The position numbers and the translations under genes were made by a program. Shown here piece by piece: positions 25,551-33,443 of a stretch of 45,164 nt of DNA. The notes below the pieces were generated by a model. It was given only the letters and a program-made list of their open reading frames with translations, made no database searches and was not told where the DNA came from. Numbering within the stretch: position 1 is the stretch's first letter; every line of letters begins with the position of its first letter. Source of the stretch: Lachnospiraceae bacterium (GTDB lineage: Bacteria; Bacillota; Clostridia; Lachnospirales; Lachnospiraceae); NCBI GenBank assembly GCA_017476665.1, contig JAFUZJ010000023.1, forward strand, positions 1-45,164. Reading direction: 5' to 3'.

Positions 25551-25868
25551 TTTCCCACCCCTTTAACGGCATTACTCCTATGATAGGTTTCACTATAACT
25601 TTAACCGCCCTTCTAACGCGAAAAAGGCGCTCCATCTCAAGAGGATGAAACGCCTTTGTTTCTCTGATTTATAAATGTATCATAGCATTTGAAATACAAA
25701 AAAGCAATAAAAATAACATATATGTGCTTCAGGCAACACATCTGAGAAAATTTCCACCCTGGGAATATTTCCAGCCTTCCCTGTGCATACTCTACTATGC
25801 GGACACATTGACACTTGCATTACATACCGAAGATGAAAAATCATAAATGTCAAAAGGAGATCAACCCA
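25551..25868. other. Intergenic gap between RelA-like gene and sigG
   Basis: About 318 nt without a credible gene. It holds a terminator-like hairpin at 25621-25658 and the divergent control regions of the RelA-like gene and sigG. A minus-strand open frame covering 25680-25877 has no ribosome site and unlikely composition, and I reject it. Confidence 0.7.
25621..25658 (-). terminator. Orphan terminator upstream of the RelA-like gene
   Basis: On the minus strand AAAGGCG and CGCCTTTTT enclose an inner CATCCTC/GAGATGG pairing, ending in five T. No minus-strand gene ends nearby, so it either sits in a long leader or is left from a former gene at this place. In the other direction the T-run is broken (TTTGTTT). 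Confidence 0.6.
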
Positions 25869-26651
25869 ATGACTCAAAGCAGAGTAGAAATCTGCGGTGT
25901 GAATACTTCCAAACTTCCGCTGTTGAAATCAGAAGAAAAAGAGGCGCTTTTCGCCAGGATCAAGGAGGGGGACCAGGCCGCAAGAGACGCCTACATCGAG
26001 GGCAACCTGCGCCTTGTGCTGAGCGTCATTAAACGCTTTTCCTCCAGCAACGAAAACGTGGACGATCTGTTTCAGATCGGGTGCGTGGGACTCATCAAAG
26101 CGATAGACAACTTCGACCAGAGCCTGAATGTAAAGTTTTCGACCTACGCCGTACCCATGATTATCGGCGAGATCAGGCGCTTTCTGCGCGACAACACCTC
26201 CTCCATCCGGGTTTCGCGATCCCTGAAGGACACCGCCTACAAAGCGATCTACGCCCGGGAAAACCTGACCCGCAAGAATCTGAAGGAGCCCACCATCGAA
26301 GAAATCTCTCAGGAGATCGGTATTGCCAAGGAGGATATCGCCTACGCCATGGACGCCATCCAGAACCCTATGAGCCTCTATGAGCCGGTCTTCACCGACG
26401 GCGGCGATACCCTCTATGTCATGGATCAGATTTCCGACAAAAAAAATAAGGAAGAGACCTGGGTGGAACATCTCTCCCTCAGTGACGCTATGAAAAAACT
26501 TACCGACCGCGAGCGCGAGATCATCACGCTCCGCTTCTTCGAGGGCAAAACCCAGATGGAGGTGGCCGGCATGATCGGCATCTCCCAGGCCCAGGTCTCC
26601 CGTCTGGAAAAAAATGCGCTGTCTACTATGAGGAGTTACCTCACTGCGTAG
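25869..26651 (+). CDS. sigG: Sporulation sigma factor G
   Basis: A 260-residue sigma-70 family protein with the sigma-G hallmark N-terminus (VEICGVNTSKLPLL) and the near-invariant region 2 stretch FSTYAVPMIIGEIRRFLRDN. Region 3 and region 4 (MEVAGMIGISQAQVSRLEK) are complete. It directs late forespore transcription. The ATG at 25869 has AAGGAG nine nt upstream; an in-frame extension to 25815 lacks a ribosome site. It is on the plus strand, convergent with sigE, whereas in Bacillus subtilis spoIIGA, sigE and sigG are in tandem. Its last codons contain the terminator of the opposing gene. I found no properly spaced sigma-F/G promoter. Confidence 0.97.
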   Translation: MTQSRVEICGVNTSKLPLLKSEEKEALFARIKEGDQAARDAYIEGNLRLVLSVIKRFSSSNENVDDLFQIGCVGLIKAIDNFDQSLNVKFSTYAVPMIIGEIRRFLRDNTSSIRVSRSLKDTAYKAIYARENLTRKNLKEPTIEEISQEIGIAKEDIAYAMDAIQNPMSLYEPVFTDGGDTLYVMDQISDKKNKEETWVEHLSLSDAMKKLTDREREIITLRFFEGKTQMEVAGMIGISQAQVSRLEKNALSTMRSYLTA

Positions 26652-26658
26652 ACAGCGC
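26608..26658 (-). terminator. Terminator of the 103-aa gene, inside the sigG 3' end
   Basis: A perfect 11-bp inverted repeat, GCGCTGTCTAC (26616-26626) and GTAGACAGCGC (26648-26658), with an inner TGAGG/CCTCA stem. On the minus strand it is followed by A and seven T (26608-26614), so it terminates the 103-aa gene. In the plus direction there is no T-run. It lies in the last codons of sigG. Confidence 0.8.
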
Positions 26659-26670
26659 CTACTCTACCTA

Positions 26671-26982
26671 TCACTCCGGCATTTTGTACTGATCCCAGGT
26701 TCCGGGCGCACTCTCAAAGCGCTTCTGATCCTCAAAATAGCGATCGTTCATCCACGCCACGGCATCCGTCACCCCATCCTCATCAAAGGAAAACTCCGCC
26801 GTCTGCTTCTGCTCCGCAGGGGTGGTGAAGAAATTGAAGGGCTCCGGCCAGACCGTCACCTTGAGTTTCTTCCCTTCCTCCGCACTGACGCCCTCCAGTC
26901 GATAGCGCATCCCTTTATATCCGCCGGTAAACTCCGTTTTTTTCAGATATTCCATAGAGAGAATATCGCTCCTCTGTATCAT
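26671..26982 (-). CDS. Unknown 103-aa protein between sigE and sigG
   Basis: A small soluble protein starting MIQRSDILSMEYL, with AGGAGG eight nt before ATG 26982. It has a mixed alpha/beta look: Y-K-G-M-R-Y-R-L, K-V-T-V-W-P-E-P-F-N-F, then W-M-N-D-R-Y-F and a Trp/Tyr-rich tail. No motif recognised. It has its own sigma-A promoter and terminator, so it is likely expressed in growing cells and not as part of the sporulation operon. It converges on sigG with 19 nt between stop codons. Confidence 0.8.
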   Translation of the reverse strand: MIQRSDILSMEYLKKTEFTGGYKGMRYRLEGVSAEEGKKLKVTVWPEPFNFFTTPAEQKQTAEFSFDEDGVTDAVAWMNDRYFEDQKRFESAPGTWDQYKMPE

Positions 26983-27041
26983 ATCAAATGCCTCCTGTAT
27001 ACCCACAATACCACTCTGTACCCGCAATACATCTGTATTCC

Positions 27042-27070
27042 AGTATAACCTATTTCATGCCTTCAGGCAA
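27042..27070 (-). promoter_or_regulatory. Sigma-A promoter for the 103-aa gene
   Basis: On the minus strand TTGCCT (27065-27070), 17-nt spacer, TATACT (27042-27047). It starts right after the sigE stop codon. A small TGCCTGAAGGCA dyad overlaps the -35 box. Confidence 0.6.
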
Positions 27071-27074
27071 GCCC

Positions 27075-27815
27075 TCACACGGTCATCTCCTTCTTCAACT
27101 GCCGCATGATCTTTTTTTCCAGTCTGGATATGTAGGACTGCGAGATTCCCAGCTTCTCCGCCACCTCCTTCTGCGTCATCTCCTCCCCGTCCGGCGTTCC
27201 CAGCCCGAAGCGTAGCCGAATGATGGTACGTTCTCTGTCGGAGAGCTTCGCCACTGCCTTCATCAAAAGCTTACGCTCCACCTCATTCTCAATTCCCTTA
27301 TAGATCACATCCTCATCCGTGCCCAGAATATCTGAGAGCAGCAGCTCGTTTCCGTCCCAATCCACATTTAGCGGCTCGTCAATGGACACCTCCATCCGCG
27401 TCTTGTTATTGCGCCGCAGATACATTAGGATCTCGTTCTCAATGCACCGGGAGGCATAAGTCGCCAGCTTGATATTTTTATCCGGCTTAAAAGTGTTAAT
27501 GGACTTGATCAGCCCAATGGTGCCGATGGAGATCAGATCCTCCACGCCCACATTGGTATTGTCGAACTTCTTGGCGATATAAACCACCAGCCGCAGATTA
27601 TGCTCGATCAGGATTGCCTTTGCCTCATCCTCATATTCCGTTCCCAGATCGTTTATCACTTCATTTTCCCGCTCCACGTCCAACGGAGCCGGCAGCACAT
27701 CCGCGCCGCCGATATAATGGATCTCCCCCTGTCTTCCCAGATTGCGCAGGAGAAACTTCTCCCGATAGATCATTTTAAACTGCCGTTTTCCCGGCATTGC
27801 CACTTTCAGAATCAT
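27075..27815 (-). CDS. sigE: Sporulation sigma factor E (pro-form)
   Basis: A 246-residue sigma-70 family protein. Regions 2 and 4 match sigma-E closely ([51 protein letters not shown]). The N-terminus is a basic pro-sequence followed by [14 protein letters not shown], equivalent to the YYIGGSEALPPPL region at which SpoIIGA removes the pro-peptide in Bacillus. ATG 27815 is used; a GTG just before is possible. The start lies within the end of spoIIGA, overlapping about 40 nt, so the two are coupled. It acts as the early mother-cell sigma factor. Confidence 0.97.
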   Translation of the reverse strand: MILKVAMPGKRQFKMIYREKFLLRNLGRQGEIHYIGGADVLPAPLDVERENEVINDLGTEYEDEAKAILIEHNLRLVVYIAKKFDNTNVGVEDLISIGTIGLIKSINTFKPDKNIKLATYASRCIENEILMYLRRNNKTRMEVSIDEPLNVDWDGNELLLSDILGTDEDVIYKGIENEVERKLLMKAVAKLSDRERTIIRLRFGLGTPDGEEMTQKEVAEKLGISQSYISRLEKKIMRQLKKEMTV

Positions 27816-28659
27816 CACGATCAGCTCTTTCCTTTCTTTTTACAAACTTTCTGTTTTGTTTTTGGTCTCCGGTCCGAGAGAACAGGCGCGGATTCAGTAT
27901 CAGACCGGACACGTTTTTTTCCTCGCACACGGCGACATAAACATCCCGAAAGTGCCTGGAAATACCGTCCGTTTCTACCTCCATCTCCGGTACCTGATAT
28001 CCCCTCATGATCCCATGCGCTTTTCCCACGCTGTGATACGGGATTGCTCTGTAGATTGCAGGTGCTTTGGGCCAAAGCGCGGCAAACAACTCCGCATCGA
28101 TCACGGAAACAGGTTTCCCGCTGATCGGCTCCGTCAGACTGTTGCCGGTATCCACAAACGCCGTCACACAGACGGAACCTGCTTCCGTGACCAGCTTCAC
28201 CTCACAGGCTGCCGCCGTTTTCTTCCGCACCTCCCGCTCCTGCAGATATCCCAGCAGTAGAAAGATCACGGCACCGCACCCCAGCACACCGTTCACCTGC
28301 ATGATCAGCCTGTGAAACACAGGTGTCACATTTCCGAAAAACAAGAGCAATCCTCCCATGAGAAAAGAGTAGACAGACAATTGCCGCACCAGCTTCAGAA
28401 TGCTTCTGAAGCTCCGCGGTCGGAAGGTGATCCATAACATGATCCCCGCCCCCGCGAACAGCATGACCGGCCACATCAGCCACACAGGCCCGTCGATCAA
28501 AAATGCCGCTACATAAGCAATTGCCCCGACACCGGCTCCCATCAGAAGCCGGATGCGCGTGGCAGTACACATACAGCTTCGATCCACCAGTATCAGGAGA
28601 TACAGGTTCATGACAAAATTGATCAGGAATAATTCATCTACATAAAGTTCATAAACCAT
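27775..28659 (-). CDS. spoIIGA: Pro-sigma-E processing protease SpoIIGA
   Basis: A 294-residue membrane aspartic protease. The N-terminal half has about five hydrophobic segments (first near [16 protein letters not shown]), the C-terminal half holds the catalytic V-D170-T-G-N. It cleaves pro-sigma-E at the septum after activation from the forespore by SpoIIR. The start [10 protein letters not shown] (ATG 28659) is typical of the family and has AGAGG seven nt upstream; longer in-frame readings run through the promoter. It overlaps sigE and is preceded by the ftsZ terminator. Confidence 0.95.
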   Translation of the reverse strand: MVYELYVDELFLINFVMNLYLLILVDRSCMCTATRIRLLMGAGVGAIAYVAAFLIDGPVWLMWPVMLFAGAGIMLWITFRPRSFRSILKLVRQLSVYSFLMGGLLLFFGNVTPVFHRLIMQVNGVLGCGAVIFLLLGYLQEREVRKKTAAACEVKLVTEAGSVCVTAFVDTGNSLTEPISGKPVSVIDAELFAALWPKAPAIYRAIPYHSVGKAHGIMRGYQVPEMEVETDGISRHFRDVYVAVCEEKNVSGLILNPRLFSRTGDQKQNRKFVKRKERADRDDSESGNAGKTAV

Positions 28660-28680
28660 ATCATGCCTCTTTTCATAATT

Positions 28681-28713
28681 ATTATAAAGGCATGACTTCA
28701 TATAATTTGTCAA
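28681..28713 (-). promoter_or_regulatory. Long-spacer promoter for spoIIGA-sigE
   Basis: On the minus strand perfect TTGACA (28708-28713) and perfect TATAAT (28681-28686) are separated by 21 nt, not 17. In Bacillus the spoIIG promoter has a 22-nt spacer and needs Spo0A-P. TTTGACA at the -35 is one base off an inverted Spo0A box. A 7-bp inverted repeat (AGGCATG/CATGCCT, 28662-28694) flanks the start site. Confidence 0.65.
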
Positions 28714-28730
28714 AAACGGGGACACACAAC

Positions 28731-28761
28731 AAAAAAACAGGTGAACCGACTGGCTCACCTG
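28731..28761 (-). terminator. Terminator of ftsZ
   Basis: On the minus strand CAGGTGAGCC, AGTC loop, GGTTCACCTG followed by seven T, beginning 30 nt after the ftsZ stop. It insulates the sporulation promoter from cell-division transcription. Confidence 0.85.
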
Positions 28762-28791
28762 CCTTCACACCACAACCTGTGGATTCTGTCT

Positions 28792-29979
28792 TTATTTATT
28801 GTTCTTCTGCAGGAAATCCGGAATCTTCAGGCTTGTACTCTCTACATTGCTCCGAATATTGGCCGGCTTCTGAATGCCCGGAATCGGCTTTGCCTCCCCT
28901 TTTACTCCGGGAACGGTCTTCACAGTGCTCTGTGCGCCGCCCTGCAGATTGATCCCCTTCATAGAACTGGGAGTAATATGGGAGGAAGGCTTAAATCCGG
29001 AACTCAGCTTCGCTGCCGGATTCTCCTCAACCTGATTCAGTCCGGTGGCAATCACCGTGATCCGACAGGTATCCGCTTCCGTCTTGTCATATTTGGAACC
29101 AAAGATAACATTCACGTCATCTCCGGTAAGATTCCGTACATAATCCGCTGCATCCGCTGCATCCTGCAGGGAAACATCACCGGAAACATTCAGGATCACA
29201 TCCGTTGCACCGTCGATCGTGGTCTCAAGGAGCGGACTCTCCACTGCCATTCTGACAGCTTCCAAAGCCTTGTCATCACCCTTGCCTTCACCGATACCGA
29301 TATGTGCGATTCCTTTATCCTTCATAACAGTCTGGATATCAGCAAAGTCCAGATTGATGATTGCATCCTCATTGATCAGATCCGTGATACCCTGAACCGA
29401 CTGCTGCAATACTTCATCTGCCTTCTTCAAAGCCTCCGGCATGGTCGTACGTCTGTCTACGATCTCCAACAGCTTATCGTTCGGAATCACGATCAGCGTA
29501 TCCACGCTCTCCTTGATGCGCTCGATTCCGCTCAGCGCATTGTTCATGCGGGCTCTCGCCTCGAAACGGAAAGGCTTCGTCACAACGCCTACCGTGAGGA
29601 TACCCATATCTTTCGCAATCTTTGCAACCACGGGAGCTGCACCGGTACCGGTACCGCCGCCCATACCGCAGGTAACGAATACCATGTCCGCACCCTGCAG
29701 TGCATTTGCGATATCATCCACATTCTCTTCTGCGGCTTTCTCACCAACCTCAGGCTTCGCACCTGCGCCAAGTCCCTTTGTCAGCTTCTCGCCGATCTGC
29801 AGCAGTCTGGGTGCTCTGCACAACTGCAGTGCCTGCTTATCCGTGTTCACACCGATAAACTCCACTCCGTTGATCTGCTCGTCCACCATTCTATTCACAG
29901 CGTTATTTCCGGCACCGCCTACACCGACTACAATGATCTTCGCAGCGGGCTCCGCTTCGTTTGTCTTAATCTCCAGCAA
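28792..29979 (-). CDS. ftsZ: Cell division protein FtsZ
   Basis: A 395-residue tubulin-like GTPase forming the Z-ring. [15 protein letters not shown] and the tubulin signature [14 protein letters not shown] are present, as are the [10 protein letters not shown] and [11 protein letters not shown] segments. A variable linker and a C-terminal [15 protein letters not shown], the conserved peptide that binds FtsA, SepF or ZapA-type partners, end the protein. The best start is TTG at 29977-29979: AAGGAGG lies eight nt before it and MLEIKTN aligns with MLEFETN of Bacillus FtsZ. Any start upstream lacks this fit. It has its own promoter and terminator. No ftsA lies next to it. Confidence 0.97.
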   Translation of the reverse strand: MLEIKTNEAEPAAKIIVVGVGGAGNNAVNRMVDEQINGVEFIGVNTDKQALQLCRAPRLLQIGEKLTKGLGAGAKPEVGEKAAEENVDDIANALQGADMVFVTCGMGGGTGTGAAPVVAKIAKDMGILTVGVVTKPFRFEARARMNNALSGIERIKESVDTLIVIPNDKLLEIVDRRTTMPEALKKADEVLQQSVQGITDLINEDAIINLDFADIQTVMKDKGIAHIGIGEGKGDDKALEAVRMAVESPLLETTIDGATDVILNVSGDVSLQDAADAADYVRNLTGDDVNVIFGSKYDKTEADTCRITVIATGLNQVEENPAAKLSSGFKPSSHITPSSMKGINLQGGAQSTVKTVPGVKGEAKPIPGIQKPANIRSNVESTSLKIPDFLQKNNK

Positions 29980-30072
29980 GGGTAAATCCTCCTTTTCTCC
30001 TATATGGAATCTCTTCAAAATCTCAATCCATTTCCCCAAACTACTTCATCTTGCTAAACTCCATACAATCTT

Positions 30073-30101
30073 ATCATATAATTTTTTTTCAAATTTATCA
30101 A
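30073..30101 (-). promoter_or_regulatory. Sigma-A promoter for ftsZ
   Basis: On the minus strand TTGATA (30096-30101), 17-nt spacer, TATGAT (30073-30078), giving a leader of about 85 nt. Strong by eye. It lets ftsZ be transcribed apart from the dcw cluster. Confidence 0.75.
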
Positions 30102-30156
30102 CCTATTTTTTCATAAATTTTAAACTTGTTAAATTGTATGTAAATATCGGACAATT

Positions 30157-30900
30157 CTAGTCCGGTTTAAACGTATATTGCCCCCCATCATTATAGGTCT
30201 CCATTTGCAGCGTGCCGCTCTGTCCGTTCATTTTGCTCAGCATTTTGGGCAGGATCATCAGCTTGTCCTCCAAATGGGCTGTTTCATCTCCCAGCGCGAC
30301 CTTCGTCTTTCCGAAGTAAAGCGTGATCTGCGAATTAGAGTGAAAATAAATTTTGTCAGCCAGTAATTCATATTTATTCAAAAGCTTTGTGAGCTCCAGA
30401 ATCGTTCCGAAGATCTCTTTGTCTTCTTCCGCCACGGGCAGGGGGTGTCCCAGCACCGCATAGTCAAATTTCAATCCGGTGACCTGCGGGATATTCTGCG
30501 TGCGCATGGACGAGCTCTCCACCACATAGCCGTCCTTATCAAAATAGATATAAGTGTCCATATACTTCACATAACCGGCCAGCGCCTTTTCATACACGGT
30601 GATCTTGATCGTGTCAGGCGCCAGGATCTTCACAGACATCTCGTCCAGAAACGGCACATCCGTTACTGCATGATTTTTATACTTTACCGAAAGGTACAGC
30701 GAGTTATTCCCGAACGGGCCTTCCATCACCATATTCCGGATTTCTTCCTGCGTATAGTGAATATTCCCTTCCACATAAACGGTCTGGATGGTATGCTGCT
30801 TCCACACATACCATCCCACGCCGGCTAAGGTCAATAGAATAACCAGCACGACCAGACCGATTATGATCCTTTTTTTGTTGTTTCGTATCTTATTAAACAC
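30157..30900 (-). CDS. divIB: Division protein DivIB/FtsQ
   Basis: A 247-residue bitopic membrane protein: short basic cytosolic tail, one membrane helix (residues 11-30), a POTRA domain beginning VYVEGNIHYTQEEIRNMV, then the beta domain. It links FtsL/DivIC with the septal synthases outside the membrane. It starts with GTG (30898-30900) overlapping the end of murA by eight nt, without a clear ribosome site, so it relies on coupling. Confidence 0.9.
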   Translation of the reverse strand: MFNKIRNNKKRIIIGLVVLVILLTLAGVGWYVWKQHTIQTVYVEGNIHYTQEEIRNMVMEGPFGNNSLYLSVKYKNHAVTDVPFLDEMSVKILAPDTIKITVYEKALAGYVKYMDTYIYFDKDGYVVESSSMRTQNIPQVTGLKFDYAVLGHPLPVAEEDKEIFGTILELTKLLNKYELLADKIYFHSNSQITLYFGKTKVALGDETAHLEDKLMILPKMLSKMNGQSGTLQMETYNDGGQYTFKPD

Positions 30901-32158
30901 TGATGATCCGCGCTCCCAAATCTGTTAAGTCTTCTCCGATCTTCTCGTAGCCGCGCCTGATAAATTCGCAGCCCGTGATCTCGCTCTTTCCGTCTGCCAT
31001 CAGTCCGGCAAGTACCAACGCCGCACCGCCCCGCAGTTCCTGTGCCTCCACCGCCGCTCCGTGCAGACGGTCTACACCGTGTATGATGGCCGTCTTAGGT
31101 GTGTACAGTTCCACATTCGCCCCCATACGCTTCAGGGACTCCAGCACACGAAAACGGTTTTCGAAAATAGTTTCCTCTACAATACTCTTTCCCGCTGCTT
31201 TCGTCAATACCGCCAGTGCGATTGACTGCAGATCCGTGGGAAATCCAGGATATACCTCCGTGCGCAGTCTGCTCACAGCCCGCGGTCTCTCCGGTCCCTG
31301 GACATAAAGTCCTTTTTCACTGACCGCCTGACTGCCGGTCAGCTGACACTGGGCGCCCATGCATTCCGCCGCATGGATCACTGTCTCCATCTGACTGCAT
31401 GGTGCATCTTCCAGGAAAATATTGCCGCCGCATCCCACACAGGCAAAGAGATACGTGCCTGCTACAATCCGGTCCGCCGGCACCCGAAACTGTGTGCCGT
31501 GCAGCTTTCTCCCCCCGCGGATCCGCAACATGGAACTGCCGATCCCGTGGATCTCGGCTCCGCAGGCTGTCAAAAATTCACACAGCGTGGTGATCTCAGG
31601 CTCCCTGGCTGCTCCGGTCAGCTCGGTGTCTCCCTCCGCCATGACTGCCGCAAGCAATACATTTTCCGTGGCGCCCACGCTGGGAAACGTCAACCGTATC
31701 CTGGCTCCCTGCAGCTTTTCCACATGACCTGTCAGGGTTTCCCCGCTCTCTTCAAACACCACACCCATCTTTTCCAGCGCTTTCAGATGCAGGTCAATAG
31801 GTCTTTCTCCGATCACGCACCCGCCCGGATGCTCCATGACAATCTTTCCGAACCGTCCTAACATCGCTCCCAACAGACACAGCGACGACCGCATACCGGT
31901 GATGGCATCTCCCGACATTCCGCAGCAAAAGGCCTGACTGCTGTCGATCAGATATCCGTCCTCCATGCGGCGCACCTTGCACCCAAGGCTTGTCAGAATC
32001 TTTGCCATATGCTGTACATCTATGATCTGAGGACAATTGAAAATAAAACTTTCTTCTCCTGTGAGCAGCGTCGCCGCCAGAACCGGCAATGCCGCATTTT
32101 TAGACCCTTGTATTTTCACCTTTCCCTGTAGGGGAACTCCGCCATAAATCTGATACAT
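30893..32158 (-). CDS. murA: UDP-GlcNAc 1-carboxyvinyltransferase MurA
   Basis: A 421-residue EPSP-synthase-fold enzyme that adds enolpyruvate to UDP-GlcNAc, the first committed step of peptidoglycan synthesis. K22-N23 in KIQGSKNAALP bind substrate, and H-P-G-G-C114-V-I-G-E-R-P has the catalytic, fosfomycin-sensitive cysteine. The C-terminal ALVLAGLMADGKSEI segment is typical. It lies between ftsW and divIB where other clostridia may carry murG; many Firmicutes have a second murA elsewhere. The ATG has only a weak ribosome site. Confidence 0.95.
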   Translation of the reverse strand: MYQIYGGVPLQGKVKIQGSKNAALPVLAATLLTGEESFIFNCPQIIDVQHMAKILTSLGCKVRRMEDGYLIDSSQAFCCGMSGDAITGMRSSLCLLGAMLGRFGKIVMEHPGGCVIGERPIDLHLKALEKMGVVFEESGETLTGHVEKLQGARIRLTFPSVGATENVLLAAVMAEGDTELTGAAREPEITTLCEFLTACGAEIHGIGSSMLRIRGGRKLHGTQFRVPADRIVAGTYLFACVGCGGNIFLEDAPCSQMETVIHAAECMGAQCQLTGSQAVSEKGLYVQGPERPRAVSRLRTEVYPGFPTDLQSIALAVLTKAAGKSIVEETIFENRFRVLESLKRMGANVELYTPKTAIIHGVDRLHGAAVEAQELRGGAALVLAGLMADGKSEITGCEFIRRGYEKIGEDLTDLGARIISV

Positions 32159-32234
32159 ACAATACCAATCCGTTTCTCAAGGGACTTTCTGTATTGTATG
32201 TCGAAACGGCGGATTCTGTGCATTGGGATCTTCC

Positions 32235-33413
32235 CTACATATCCTTCAACTGAATCCGTCTGGAAACACTGAACACCAGGCCGATCTCAATCAGCAGGAA
32301 CATAACCGAACTGCCTCCGTAACTGATGAACGGCAGGGAAATACCCGTATTGGGGATCGTGTTGGTCACAACCGCGATGTTCAGGATCGCCTGTACCGCA
32401 ATGTGGCCGATCACCCCCACCACCAGCATGGCACCGAACAGGTCCTCCGCATTGTTTGCGATGATCATCATGCGCCAGATCAGCATGATAAACATTGCCA
32501 TGACCGCGATCGCCCCAAACAGTCCCAGCTCCTCACAGATGATGGAAAAGATCATATCATTCTGGGATTCCGGCAAAAACTTCAGCTTCTGCATACTCTG
32601 TCCCAGTCCCTTTCCCCAGATGCCGCCACTGCCGATGGCGTACAGCCCCTGCAGGGTCTGGAATCCCGTATCCTGCGCCTGGCTTTCCGGATTGAGCCAA
32701 GCCACAATACGCTTCAGACGGAAGGTTCCCTGACCGGCACTGTACACAGCATACCATACTACGCCGGCCGCCAATGCAACGCCGGCCAGCCCCATCAGAA
32801 TGAACTCCTTATATCTGGGACTCGCCACAAACACCATCAAAAACGAGATTGCCATCACGATCAGCGCCGAACTCATGTTATTCGTGATCTTCCAGATCAT
32901 CAGTGCGATCGGCAGCGGCGCCCCCATCATGACCACAAAACCGCGGAATGTGCCTACTCCCTTTCCGATCTTACATACCATCACCGCCAGGAACAGGATC
33001 ATACACACCTTGGCAATCTCCGCCGGCTGCACCTGCAGACCGATCCCCGGAATCTTAAACCAACGTCTCGCACCGTGGGAAGCAATTCCCAACGGAGTCA
33101 GCACCACCGGAATACTGGCAGCCGCTACCGCATATCCGATCCAATAGAATTTCTGCCAGAAATGATAGTCGATCAGGGATACCACCACCATTGCCACCAA
33201 TCCGATTATAATAGCCAACAGCTGTTTCTTCATAAACTGCGCGGAATCTCCCGAATCCTGAAACGCCGTATAGGAACTGGCCGAATAGATCATAACCAGC
33301 CCAAATCCCAACAAAAAGAGCACGATAAACAACAGACTGTAATCAAAAAAATATTCCGTTTTCTCCCGCTCTCTCCGATATGTTTTTATTCTTGCCGCCA
33401 ATGTTTTTGCCAT
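32235..33413 (-). CDS. ftsW: Septal peptidoglycan polymerase FtsW (SEDS)
   Basis: A 392-residue SEDS glycosyltransferase with about ten membrane helices. Early motif LVMIYSASSY and late NTGISLPFISYGGSSVMFLL match FtsW/RodA/SpoVE; the loop with W..NPESQAQDTGFQTLQGLYAIGSGGIWGKGLGQS is well kept. It polymerises lipid II with a class B PBP, here encoded in the same cluster. AGGAG lies before the ATG. In this position it could also be the SpoVE equivalent; sequence alone does not settle it. Confidence 0.93.
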   Translation of the reverse strand: MAKTLAARIKTYRREREKTEYFFDYSLLFIVLFLLGFGLVMIYSASSYTAFQDSGDSAQFMKKQLLAIIIGLVAMVVVSLIDYHFWQKFYWIGYAVAAASIPVVLTPLGIASHGARRWFKIPGIGLQVQPAEIAKVCMILFLAVMVCKIGKGVGTFRGFVVMMGAPLPIALMIWKITNNMSSALIVMAISFLMVFVASPRYKEFILMGLAGVALAAGVVWYAVYSAGQGTFRLKRIVAWLNPESQAQDTGFQTLQGLYAIGSGGIWGKGLGQSMQKLKFLPESQNDMIFSIICEELGLFGAIAVMAMFIMLIWRMMIIANNAEDLFGAMLVVGVIGHIAVQAILNIAVVTNTIPNTGISLPFISYGGSSVMFLLIEIGLVFSVSRRIQLKDM

Positions 33414-33443
33414 CTTGCCGCTCCTGTCCGTATTCGTTTCTTC

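Noticed and set aside
25780-25830. Sigma-F type promoter before sigG
   Set aside because: GGACACATTG fits the sigma-F -10 consensus, but the nearest -35-like GCATA is only 11 nt away instead of about 16, so the match is probably chance.
25815-25868. N-terminal extension of sigG
   Set aside because: No ribosome site before the upstream ATG; ATG 25869 has AAGGAG and matches the known sigma-G start.
28741-29985. 414-codon open frame on the plus strand
   Set aside because: Entirely antisense to ftsZ, whose identity is certain.
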